A DNA stretch of 7,282 bases from an uncultured Bacilli bacterium (GTDB lineage: Bacteria > Bacillota_I > Bacilli_A > RF39 > UBA660), in contig CALVJU010000044.1 in the NCBI GenBank assembly GCA_944332375.1, forward strand, positions 1 through 7,282, given 5' to 3'. The translations under genes and the position numbers were made by a program. The notes below the pieces were generated by a model, which saw only the letters and a program-made list of their open reading frames with translations, searched no databases and was not told the origin of the DNA. Numbering within the stretch: position 1 is the first letter of the stretch; every line of letters begins with the position of its first letter. This document shows, one piece after another, positions 1 to 6,164 of this stretch.

Positions 1-37
1 CTTCTAAAATTTTATTAAAATGTGATATTATATTCAT
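1..37 (-). CDS. 5' end of an unidentified leftward gene (partial)
   Basis: Reading leftward, an ATG at 37-35 opens a frame of 12 codons (MNIISHFNKILE) with no stop before the window edge. The start is supported by a ribosome binding site, AAAGGATGG on the minus strand at about 44-52, and by a TATAAT box at 71-76 that would give a leader of roughly 27 bases. The visible residues are too few to suggest a function. It is divergent from the gene starting at 200. An inverted repeat lies across its promoter and ribosome binding site, so it may be under specific control. It could be spurious, but the start, ribosome binding site and promoter agree in position. Confidence 0.55.
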   Translation of the reverse strand, partial: MNIISHFNKILE

Positions 38-92
38 AGAAACCATCCTTTGTTTATTTTTATCAAATTTATTATAACATTCGATGGTTTCT
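38..92. repeat. 10-bp perfect inverted repeat spanning a promoter
   Basis: AGAAACCATC at 38-47 is exactly inverted as GATGGTTTCT at 83-92, with 35 bases between. For the leftward gene, the arm at 83-92 lies inside the -35/-10 spacer. The arm at 38-47 overlaps the ribosome binding site and touches the start codon. Only the second arm would be transcribed, so an RNA hairpin is unlikely. A pair of protein-binding sites, such as an autoregulatory operator, is a possible explanation, but this is inference. Confidence 0.5.
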
Positions 93-99
93 TTTTTAA
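71..99 (-). promoter_or_regulatory. Sigma-A-type promoter of the leftward partial gene
   Basis: On the minus strand a perfect TATAAT (-10) occupies 71-76. A weak TTAAAA (-35) occupies 94-99, with a 17-base spacer. Transcription would start near 64, about 27 bases before the ATG at 37. The weak -35 box, and a repeat arm inside the spacer, suggest that a regulator may act here. Confidence 0.5.
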
Positions 100-142
100 T
101 GCTTACCACAAATAATTTTACACTATCAAAAAAAGATACAAT

Positions 143-171
143 TTGCAATTTATTGTAATATGTGCTAGAAT
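143..171 (+). promoter_or_regulatory. Extended -10 sigma-A promoter of the 363-residue gene
   Basis: TTGCAA (-35) at 143-148 and TAGAAT (-10) at 166-171 are separated by 17 bases. A TG dinucleotide at 163-164 gives an extended -10. The predicted start is near 178, leaving a leader of about 22 bases that carries GAAAGGGGA at 183-191. Confidence 0.7.
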
Positions 172-199
172 AATGGAATATTGAAAGGGGAATTTTATT

Positions 200-1291
200 A
201 TGAATCAAGAAAAATTATTAGAATATATGAAAGAACAAGAAACTGCATTAGGAATACCATTTACAAAACATGACTCATTTCCTAGATTGATGAACACTCT
301 ATTAACAAGCAACGATGAAAAGAAAACAATGGACTTACTAAATAATATCTTTCAAGAATTAAAACAAATACCAGCAAAAGAAGAAGTAGTTTCATTACTA
401 GATCATATGTTATCCATCTGTGAAACAAGTTTCATCAACAATCGTCTTGCTTTATTTTTACAAGGTTTAAAGTATACGAATGGAATGGATCTAAAACCTT
501 CATTATTCCAGTTGTATTGTAATAATACACTTACTTCGGAAACAGATGTCTATGGTCCAAAAGAAACACTCGCACCATGTCTAATCAAAATAAAAGAATT
601 ATTACAAAGCCAACCGAGAGGTTCAATCACTTATGATCTAATGCTATCTCAAATGATTTCATTAGATCAAATGATTACAAGTAAATCAAGAGTCCCAAAA
701 GAAACATTGACAAATGAAATTTATGATCATATTCATAATTTTGACGACTTAAGGTCTTATTTGAATACAGTACGAGCTTATGATAAAATTCAAGAAGAAG
801 ATATTCAAACTTTGATTCATTTTGGTACTAGTTTTCTCTGTGAAAACATCATCTTTTGCTTAACTAAGAGTTATCCACTCGGTTATAGTGAAATTTCTGT
901 GAAAGACTATGAGATGTTACGTCAAACTCAGCAAACTTTAAGACATCGTCTTAATCAACTATTTCAAGAACAACCAGATAGTAGGTTAAAACCTTCTGGT
1001 GATAAAAATAATTTATGTGCTATTATTCGACTTAGTTTAGACCCTTCAGTTTTAGATTACGTAATCAAATATAATACAAATTTATTACCAATCAATTATT
1101 ATTCTGCACTATGTGATACGATAAAATCAGGAGAAATTACGGAAGAAGCAAGGAAAAAAGCAGTAGATATCTATTATTCTTTACAAAGAGCAATAGAACA
1201 AGATAGTAAAGTAAACGACTATTATCTCCATGAAGAAGATTATCTACGTGGAAAGGATGAACTAGAAGTTCACGAAGACTTCAGACGCTAA
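200..1291 (+). CDS. Uncharacterised helical protein, 363 residues
   Basis: I do not recognise this protein. The ATG at 200 lies 8 bases after a strong ribosome binding site (GAAAGGGGA, 183-191), which fits a start at that codon. There is no signal peptide or membrane segment, so a cytosolic protein is likely. The composition suggests mostly alpha helix: repeated amphipathic stretches such as residues 40-56 (EKKTMDLLNNIFQELKQ), 60-73 and 120-137. There is a run of helical pairs up to residue 335 and an acidic, charged tail (about 335-363, ending HEDFRR). Cysteines at 74, 107, 127, 214, 220, 273 and 305 are scattered and form no CxxC metal site. The gene has its own promoter and a terminator overlapping its stop codon, so it is probably transcribed alone. 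No nuclease, kinase, helix-turn-helix or ATP-binding motif is visible. HEAT- or TPR-like scaffold folding is a guess from the helix pattern. The gene itself is clearly real. Confidence 0.85.
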   Translation: MNQEKLLEYMKEQETALGIPFTKHDSFPRLMNTLLTSNDEKKTMDLLNNIFQELKQIPAKEEVVSLLDHMLSICETSFINNRLALFLQGLKYTNGMDLKPSLFQLYCNNTLTSETDVYGPKETLAPCLIKIKELLQSQPRGSITYDLMLSQMISLDQMITSKSRVPKETLTNEIYDHIHNFDDLRSYLNTVRAYDKIQEEDIQTLIHFGTSFLCENIIFCLTKSYPLGYSEISVKDYEMLRQTQQTLRHRLNQLFQEQPDSRLKPSGDKNNLCAIIRLSLDPSVLDYVIKYNTNLLPINYYSALCDTIKSGEITEEARKKAVDIYYSLQRAIEQDSKVNDYYLHEEDYLRGKDELEVHEDFRR

Positions 1292-1318
1292 GGAACAAGA
1301 GAAACCTTGTTCTTTTTT
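1291..1318 (+). terminator. Intrinsic terminator of the 363-residue gene
   Basis: GAACAAG (1293-1299) pairs with CTTGTTC (1306-1312) around a six-base loop and is followed by six Ts (1313-1318). Additional G-U and A-T pairs extend the stem toward the stop codon, so termination comes immediately after translation ends. Confidence 0.85.
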
Positions 1319-1330
1319 GATAGAGTTATA

Positions 1331-1366
1331 TTGAACAAAATGTACGTAAACGTAAAAAATGTTCAA
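1331..1366. promoter_or_regulatory. Nested palindrome, candidate operator
   Basis: The outer arms TTGAACA (1331-1337) and TGTTCAA (1360-1366) and the inner arms TACGT (1343-1347) and ACGTA (1350-1354) share one centre, between 1348 and 1349. The element ends 6 bases before the -35 box of the next gene and lies after the previous terminator, so it belongs to the downstream promoter. No long T run follows, so it does not look like a terminator. It resembles a binding site for a dimeric regulator. The regulator is unknown. Confidence 0.5.
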
Positions 1367-1372
1367 GTTAAT

Positions 1373-1401
1373 TTGACAGAACAGTGATCTTATGGTATAG
1401 T
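1373..1401 (+). promoter_or_regulatory. Strong sigma-A promoter of the 377-residue gene
   Basis: A consensus TTGACA (1373-1378) and TATAGT (1396-1401) are separated by 17 bases, with a TG at 1393-1394 forming an extended -10. This is the best match to consensus in the window. The predicted leader is about 23 bases and includes AAAGGGGG at 1416-1423. Confidence 0.87.
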
Positions 1402-1430
1402 AGCGTTACTTTTTCAAAGGGGGAATAATA

Positions 1431-2564
1431 ATGGAAAAAGACAATAAAAGATATTCTATTTTTGCATCACAGGATATTGTTAGTAATTTAAAAAAAGGTA
1501 GAAATCCACTACCTAAACGTATAAAGAATTTAGATTCTTGCAAAACGATGACATGGTATGATATAATAACCGGAGATTATTATCGATATACACCAAGTCA
1601 GAAACGACAATATGATGGGAAACCGCTTGGATATTCATTCGAGTGTCTATGTCTCCGTGACGGAGCAACTTATATTCGAGAAATTGCAGAATACAGCGAT
1701 GATAGAAGCAAAGATAAATATAGAATTAATGGGGAATACGTTACTAGAGAAGAATTTTTTGATGAAATATCAAAAATATCTTTAAATCAAACGGATACAA
1801 CAAAAAATACTAAACAAGAAGTAATCGAAGAACTACTTTCTCACGGAAACTATGAAGTAGTTAAAAGTTGCATGAGATCTATGGAATTAGATTTGGAAGC
1901 GAAAGATCTTGTTAAAAATGCTATAGAACTAGAAAAAGAGGAATCTGAATCACATGATAGGAAGCTTCTTGATAAAGCTGTTCGACTTTATATTGACAGT
2001 GAAATTCTAAAAAAACAATCCAATGTAGAATTCCAAAGAGCAATGTTGCAAGACTTTTTCGCTGATATAACAGATGAGAGAACTATATTCAAGTCAAGAT
2101 TGTTTGATTTAATGCGTACGCATTATTTTACTAATTTAGAAGAACCAGAAGTTGAAGAGATCACAAAATATTTAGTTGCTGTCTTTTCAACAAAAGGTTT
2201 AAATGATGTGATAGAATTTTTGCTAAAAATGAAGGAGACTCGTATTGAATATTATGATGATTTAATTTTTACAATAAATCCACAAACAAAAATTCCTTGT
2301 AGTATCCCAGGAGTAACTTCATTTAGTTATACGACGAATGGTGAAGATAAAAAGCATCTGGAATTAGATCAAACGATAATCACTTTATGCCGTTTTCTTG
2401 ATGATGAAGAACTCAAGAAAGCAAAATGGCATGAATTCTCTCGTGTTTTGCTACAACCATTTACAGGAACAGATGATGAGAAAACATTGGAAGATAAAAC
2501 TGCTCATTACACAGATGAATTATTAGGAAATAGTGGTGTTCTTGATCGTAAATTAAAGATATAG
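1431..2564 (+). CDS. Uncharacterised protein, 377 residues
   Basis: I do not recognise this protein. The ATG at 1431 follows AAAGGGGG by 7 bases. The sequence suggests two parts. Residues 1-115 are basic at the start (KKGRNPLPKRIKN, 21-33) and then look like a small alpha/beta region. This includes a strand-like GYSFECLCLRDGATYI (67-82) and an INGEYVTREEFFDEI segment (99-113) of the kind that forms a strand, turn and helix. After a polar linker (about 117-128), residues 128-275 look helical, including a charged helix at 160-182. A Pro/Gly-containing insertion (283-305) and further helices follow, up to the polar C-terminus. There is no signal peptide, membrane span or recognisable catalytic motif. 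The gene has a near-consensus promoter preceded by a candidate operator, and its own terminator, so it may be well expressed or inducible. Its base composition is A-rich like the preceding gene. A link to that gene is suggested by position alone. Confidence 0.87.
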   Translation: MEKDNKRYSIFASQDIVSNLKKGRNPLPKRIKNLDSCKTMTWYDIITGDYYRYTPSQKRQYDGKPLGYSFECLCLRDGATYIREIAEYSDDRSKDKYRINGEYVTREEFFDEISKISLNQTDTTKNTKQEVIEELLSHGNYEVVKSCMRSMELDLEAKDLVKNAIELEKEESESHDRKLLDKAVRLYIDSEILKKQSNVEFQRAMLQDFFADITDERTIFKSRLFDLMRTHYFTNLEEPEVEEITKYLVAVFSTKGLNDVIEFLLKMKETRIEYYDDLIFTINPQTKIPCSIPGVTSFSYTTNGEDKKHLELDQTIITLCRFLDDEELKKAKWHEFSRVLLQPFTGTDDEKTLEDKTAHYTDELLGNSGVLDRKLKI

Positions 2565-2606
2565 TCATAATATCCACTATCTTTTCTTATTATATATACT
2601 TGACTG

Positions 2607-2632
2607 AAACAAAGGTTTTCCTTTGTTTTTTT
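2607..2632 (+). terminator. Intrinsic terminator of the 377-residue gene
   Basis: AAACAAAGG (2607-2615) pairs perfectly with CCTTTGTTT (2620-2628) around a TTTT loop, and the T run continues to 2632. It lies about 42 bases past the stop codon. Confidence 0.85.
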
Positions 2633-2650
2633 CTCTCTTTGTGATATTCT
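2622..2650 (+). promoter_or_regulatory. Probable promoter of the 486-residue gene
   Basis: TATTCT at 2645-2650 is preceded by TG (2642-2643), giving an extended -10. A weak -35 (TTTGTT at 2622-2627, spacer 17) lies inside the 3' arm of the preceding terminator. The predicted leader is about 34 bases. A terminator separates this gene from the one before it, so a promoter is needed here, but the hexamers are only moderate. Confidence 0.42.
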
Positions 2651-2690
2651 ATTAATACGGGAAGAATCCGCATGAAAAGGAGAAGGTAAC

Positions 2691-4151
2691 ATGTTACAAA
2701 AAAACATCTTAAAATTATTGAGAAAGTTTCCTGATCTATCACAAGCTTGGTATGATTGTTTACTACAGTCTGTTACGGATCAAGAAGTAGGATATTTACT
2801 CACTTTGGAAAGTGCTAGAGAAGTAGAAACAATGCTTGGATTGATAGAACAGTTAGGAACTGGTTTTACTGAGAAACAGATTTGTTTTATTTTGAAGTCG
2901 ACACAAAAATATCCAGCTCTTTCTTGTCTCATTCCAGTTTTCCAAAAATTTCCAGAGCAAGTAAACTTGATAATTGATATGGTTGAACAAGATGATTTCT
3001 TTTATCAGTTTTGTGTTCAAGATACGAACTTATATTTTTTACAACCGTCGACAGTGGAAGAATTAACGCAACAAATTTCTTCGTTTTCCAAAATCAGACC
3101 AATTATAAAAAAAGTATATGATGCGAATCAGAAAGAACTTGCTCTTGATCTCACACTGATGTTAATAAAAAATTCTAAAAATGATTTCTCATCCGAAGAG
3201 AAACGTTTGAAAGAAATACTTTCTGCTCCAGATGATGTCTTTCTCGATTACACGAATACAGTTCTTAAACGGGGAAAGGAAAAGGATCTCCTGGAGAAAT
3301 ATCAAGATATTTTATTTTTAAAACATTTTTCTCATTCTGATGTACAAAGAGGTGTTTATTTCTTTTTGCAAGCACATTCTTATACGAAAAGGGAGAAGTT
3401 ATTACAGTGGAGAGAGAAGCTTGGGGAGGAGATGTTTGTTTCTTTTATTAAAGCAGATCAAACTTTAAGGGGATATTTAAAGACAGATGAGTTAAGAGCT
3501 CATAGAGTACGTTTTTATCACCTTTTAGAAAGAAATCAAACAAATCGAACTTTGTTGGAAGTATTGGATCCAGATTATTTTCAAGCACATTGTTATGAGA
3601 TGCCTTATGATTCTTTTCTGGAAGTATTTCGTCATGTTTTTATGGAGAACGAGAAAGAAAAGATCACTGCTTTTCTAAGTTGTTATCAACCTCTAGTTAA
3701 GGAAAAGTTACGGATGATTCATGGAATTGGAAGGAATCAAGCTGGATTACAGTTTTTGTCATTGTTAGAAAATGCATTATTTTCTGCAAGGACAGAAGAA
3801 GCGCTGAATAGGATTGCAGAACAACAAAAGGGATGGTTTCAAGAGTCTACTGGGGAGTTATGGTATGTATTTCGTTTTGCTCCTCATCTATTAGAAGATC
3901 GAACGTTTAGAAAGCAACTTTATTCTTGGTATGTTTTTATGGCTTCTGAAAAGGAATTAGATCCTGAATGGGAAATGGTACCGGAACGGTTAAAACAAGC
4001 TGTAGAAGAGGATCAACTGAGAAATTTAACGTATTTGATGCATACAAAAGAACTTTCTCATTTTTATGAGATCATAGAACAAGAACCAGAGGATGCCCAA
4101 ATTAGTAAGGGATATCAATTGCATAAATCCTATCAAAAGAAAAGAAAATAA
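2691..4151 (+). CDS. Uncharacterised all-helical protein, 486 residues
   Basis: I do not recognise this protein. The ATG at 2691 lies 8 bases after AGGAG within a purine-rich AAAAGGAGAAGG site. The whole length looks like repeated short amphipathic helices with leucine and phenylalanine at regular spacing, for example residues 32-55, 62-70, 78-99 and 147-161. Similar helix pairs run through 195-290, 300-375 and 395-460. This fits an alpha-solenoid (HEAT/ARM-like) scaffold, although no repeat unit can be defined by eye. Two similar phrases, RKFPDLSQAW (11-20) and QKFPEQVNLI (85-94), hint at a degenerate repeat. The C-terminus is basic (KSYQKKRK), possibly a nucleic-acid or acidic-partner contact. 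No signal peptide, membrane span or catalytic motif is evident. It is followed by its own terminator and then holA, so co-transcription with holA looks minor. A role with the replisome would be speculation from position. Confidence 0.87.
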   Translation: MLQKNILKLLRKFPDLSQAWYDCLLQSVTDQEVGYLLTLESAREVETMLGLIEQLGTGFTEKQICFILKSTQKYPALSCLIPVFQKFPEQVNLIIDMVEQDDFFYQFCVQDTNLYFLQPSTVEELTQQISSFSKIRPIIKKVYDANQKELALDLTLMLIKNSKNDFSSEEKRLKEILSAPDDVFLDYTNTVLKRGKEKDLLEKYQDILFLKHFSHSDVQRGVYFFLQAHSYTKREKLLQWREKLGEEMFVSFIKADQTLRGYLKTDELRAHRVRFYHLLERNQTNRTLLEVLDPDYFQAHCYEMPYDSFLEVFRHVFMENEKEKITAFLSCYQPLVKEKLRMIHGIGRNQAGLQFLSLLENALFSARTEEALNRIAEQQKGWFQESTGELWYVFRFAPHLLEDRTFRKQLYSWYVFMASEKELDPEWEMVPERLKQAVEEDQLRNLTYLMHTKELSHFYEIIEQEPEDAQISKGYQLHKSYQKKRK

Positions 4152-4184
4152 TCAGGTCTAAGACTAGTTATTTTCTTCTTTTTT
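4142..4184 (+). terminator. AT-rich terminator between the 486-residue gene and holA
   Basis: AAGAAAATAA (4142-4151, including the stop codon) pairs with TTATTTTCTT (4168-4177). Inner pairs (a T-G pair, then AG/CT at 4154-4155/4164-4165) extend the stem, and a T run ends at 4184. The stem is AT-rich and contains one mismatch, so readthrough into holA is plausible. Confidence 0.6.
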
Positions 4185-4193
4185 CGTTATAAT
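4165..4193 (+). promoter_or_regulatory. Promoter of holA
   Basis: A perfect TATAAT lies at 4188-4193. The -35 position at 17-base spacing holds only TAGTTA (4165-4170), which also lies in the preceding terminator stem. Transcription would begin near 4198-4201, only about 9-12 bases before the holA ATG at 4210. The -10 box is convincing and the -35 is weak. Confidence 0.5.
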
Positions 4194-4209
4194 AGAAACT
4201 GGTGATAAC

Positions 4210-5154
4210 ATGATATACGTATTTTATGGGAAAGAACAAGTGTTAATACAAAAAGAATTAGATAAGATCCAGAAAGAAAATCACTTAGCAGAATTAGATA
4301 TTACAGAGTATTCCTTAGATACAGATTCATTAAAAAATGGATTAGAAGATGCGGAAACTGTCTCTTTTTTTCAAGAAAAGAAGATGGTACTCTTTACAAA
4401 TTGTTTCTTTCTAACAGCATCTACAAAGAAAGGATTGATCGAACAACCTGTTACTTTATTAGAAGAATATATAGAGCATGAGAATCCTAGTACGATTTTA
4501 GTCCTTGTTGTTCCTTATGAGAAATTAGATGAAAGAAAAAAGATTGTGAAAGCACTACGTCAAAAAGGAATTGTAAAAGAGTGTAATCAAGTCAGTAATA
4601 TGAATGCTTATTTGAAAGAGTTATTTCAAGGGTATCAGATTTCTAAAGGGACGTTATCTTTATTTCAAGAACGAGTAGGAGTTCATTTAGAATTATTAGA
4701 ACAAGAGGCAGAAAAATTAAAAATGGCAGCATGGGATCAAAAAGAAATTACGGAGGAATTGGTAGATCAATTAACGATTCAGACGATTGATCTTGATATT
4801 TTTGCTTTAATAGAAGCGATTGTGACAAAACAAAAGAAAAAAGCAATGGAAATGTTAGAGGAAATGTTAAAAAGGGGAGAGGAACCGATTATGATTGTGA
4901 TTATGCTTGCCAATCAATTTCGTATGATTTATCAAGCAAAAGAACTTTATCAAAGTGGATATACGGAAAAAGATATCGCATCTACTTTAGGAATTCATCC
5001 TTATCGCATTAAAAAAGCCTTAGAAAAGGGAAGAAGGTTTGAGAACGAGAGATTGTTATCTCTATTAGATCAGTTAGCAAGTTTAGATTATCAAATCAAA
5101 AGCAGTACAATCAATAAACGATTAGGATTAGAACTATTTTTATTAGGACTTTAA
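4210..5154 (+). CDS. holA: DNA polymerase III subunit delta (clamp loader)
   Basis: HolA is the delta subunit of the clamp loader. It binds the beta sliding clamp and opens it so that the DnaX complex can place it on primed DNA at the replication fork. The protein has 314 residues, slightly below the usual 330-345. It begins with the typical strand opening MIYVFYGKEQ, which supports the ATG at 4210 despite a weak binding site (GGTGAT at 4201-4206). Domain I (about 1-125) is an AAA-like fold without a Walker A motif, as expected for delta, which does not bind ATP. It ends with the family phrase LDERKKIVKALRQKG (106-120). Domain II (about 130-195) contains the helix GVHLELLEQEAEKLKM. The C-terminal collar domain (about 197-314) carries IFALIEAIVTKQKKKAMEML (197-216), GIHPYRIKKA (261-270) and the final DYQIKSSTINKRLGLELFLL. 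The assignment comes from family phrases along the full length. The gene is monocistronic or fed by upstream readthrough, and it converges on gpsA. Confidence 0.95.
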   Translation: MIYVFYGKEQVLIQKELDKIQKENHLAELDITEYSLDTDSLKNGLEDAETVSFFQEKKMVLFTNCFFLTASTKKGLIEQPVTLLEEYIEHENPSTILVLVVPYEKLDERKKIVKALRQKGIVKECNQVSNMNAYLKELFQGYQISKGTLSLFQERVGVHLELLEQEAEKLKMAAWDQKEITEELVDQLTIQTIDLDIFALIEAIVTKQKKKAMEMLEEMLKRGEEPIMIVIMLANQFRMIYQAKELYQSGYTEKDIASTLGIHPYRIKKALEKGRRFENERLLSLLDQLASLDYQIKSSTINKRLGLELFLLGL

Positions 5155-5191
5155 AAAACACAAGCATGGCAACTTGTGTTTTATTGTTTTT
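5153..5191. terminator. Bidirectional terminator between holA and gpsA
   Basis: AAAACACAAG (5155-5164) pairs with CTTGTGTTTT (5173-5182) around an eight-base loop. Leftward, the arm runs into six Us (complement of 5153-5158), a good terminator for gpsA. Rightward, the T-rich 3' arm and TTTTT at 5187-5191 can serve holA. The hairpin overlaps the gpsA stop codon (5181-5183) and begins at the holA stop. Confidence 0.8.
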
Positions 5192-6149
5192 CCATTAAGA
5201 AATCGATTAAAGCGCTGTTTTCTTTTTCTCCTTGAATAATCTGATAGATTAAAGTAATAACAGGCATTTCGATATCTTGCATGCGTATGAATTCTTGCAT
5301 TCCTTTTAATGTACTTAATCCTTCGATAGTATGGGTATGAATGTATGAATCAATTTCTTCTCTGGTTCCACTTCCTAATATTTTTCCAAAGGAATAGTTT
5401 CTACTTTTCTCACTGGTACAGGTTAATAAGAGATCTCCGAATCCAGCAAAAGATAGAATGGTGTTTTTATCTCCTCCTAAAGTATGGATGAGATTTTTGA
5501 TATCATGGAGTGATTCTGTAATCAACATTGCTTTTGTAGAAATCGGGTATCCCATTCCTTCTAACATTCCACTGGCAATGGCTATGACATTTTTAATGGC
5601 TCCACAGATTTCTACTCCTAAGACATCGTATGTTTTTCTCAGTTTTAATTTTGAACCGGCAAGGGCTTGATGAACAAGATCCATGGCTTGATCAGAGGTA
5701 GAAGCAAGAGATAGTCCTACTGGGACATGGCTTGCTAGATCAATTGCGAAACTTGGTCCAGAAATGACTGCGATTCTTTCATCAGGGATGAGTTCTCTTA
5801 CTTTATCACGGATAAATAGTCCATCGATAGAGACTCCTTTGGATGCGATTAAGATGATTTGATTGGTAAGATAGGGTTTTAATTCTTCTAAAACAGGGTC
5901 GATGTATTCTGTTGGGATGGCTATGACTATGATTTCTTTATCAAAGGTTGCTTCTTCCATATTACGGGTAATTGTAATTTCAGTAGGGATTGTGATTCCT
6001 GGAAGTGCTGTTGGATGTCTTCTTGTTTCTGACAGGGTTTGATATTCTTGTTCTATTTTGGTCCACATGGTAATCTCTTTTGTATTTTCTAAAAAAGATA
6101 GGGCTAAAGAAAGACCATATGCGCCAGTACCTAATATTCCTATTTTCAT
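5181..6149 (-). CDS. gpsA: Glycerol-3-phosphate dehydrogenase [NAD(P)+]
   Basis: GpsA reduces dihydroxyacetone phosphate to sn-glycerol-3-phosphate with NAD(P)H in the cytosol, supplying the backbone for phospholipids. The protein has 322 residues, a little shorter than the usual 330-345. The N-terminal Rossmann fold starts with GILGTGAYG (GxGxxG at 7-12). SKG (103-105) and SGPSFA (130-135) follow at the nucleotide and substrate pocket. The C-terminal helical domain has GVEICGAIKNVIAIASG (178-194) with the expected catalytic Lys186, then STKAMLIT (204-211), GFGDLLLTC (236-244), SRN (249-251) and EGLSTLKGM (276-284). It is divergent: tyrosine (11) replaces the common tryptophan of the GxGxWG motif, and glutamate (212) stands where E. 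coli and B. subtilis have arginine in the ITRGL segment. All core motifs remain, so it is probably active. The start follows AAGGA by 6 bases, and the gene sits 15 bases after the upstream 131-residue gene, as the last cistron of the operon. Confidence 0.95.
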   Translation of the reverse strand: MKIGILGTGAYGLSLALSFLENTKEITMWTKIEQEYQTLSETRRHPTALPGITIPTEITITRNMEEATFDKEIIVIAIPTEYIDPVLEELKPYLTNQIILIASKGVSIDGLFIRDKVRELIPDERIAVISGPSFAIDLASHVPVGLSLASTSDQAMDLVHQALAGSKLKLRKTYDVLGVEICGAIKNVIAIASGMLEGMGYPISTKAMLITESLHDIKNLIHTLGGDKNTILSFAGFGDLLLTCTSEKSRNYSFGKILGSGTREEIDSYIHTHTIEGLSTLKGMQEFIRMQDIEMPVITLIYQIIQGEKENSALIDFLMEKQ

Positions 6150-6164
6150 GATTCTTCCTTCTTT

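Noticed and set aside
1333..1345. Possible LexA (DinR) box at GAACAAAATGTAC
   Set aside because: The half-sites are five bases apart instead of four and the second half is imperfect. The nested palindrome explains the region better.
2561..2580. Weak hairpin ATAGT/ACTAT after the 377-residue gene
   Set aside because: Only five AT-rich pairs with no T run following. The real terminator is at 2607-2632.
2600..2628. TTGACT at 2600-2605 as the -35 of the 486-residue gene
   Set aside because: At 17-base spacing the -10 position is TTGTTT inside the terminator stem, which is not a usable -10.
2507..2707. Leftward 66-codon open frame
   Set aside because: It overlaps the end of one gene, a perfect terminator and the start of the next. 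It has no upstream promoter or ribosome binding site on that strand, and its composition reflects the T-rich intergenic sequence.
5458..5670. Rightward 70-codon open frame inside gpsA
   Set aside because: It is antisense to highly conserved GpsA motifs and has no binding site or independent codon signal, so it is a shadow frame.
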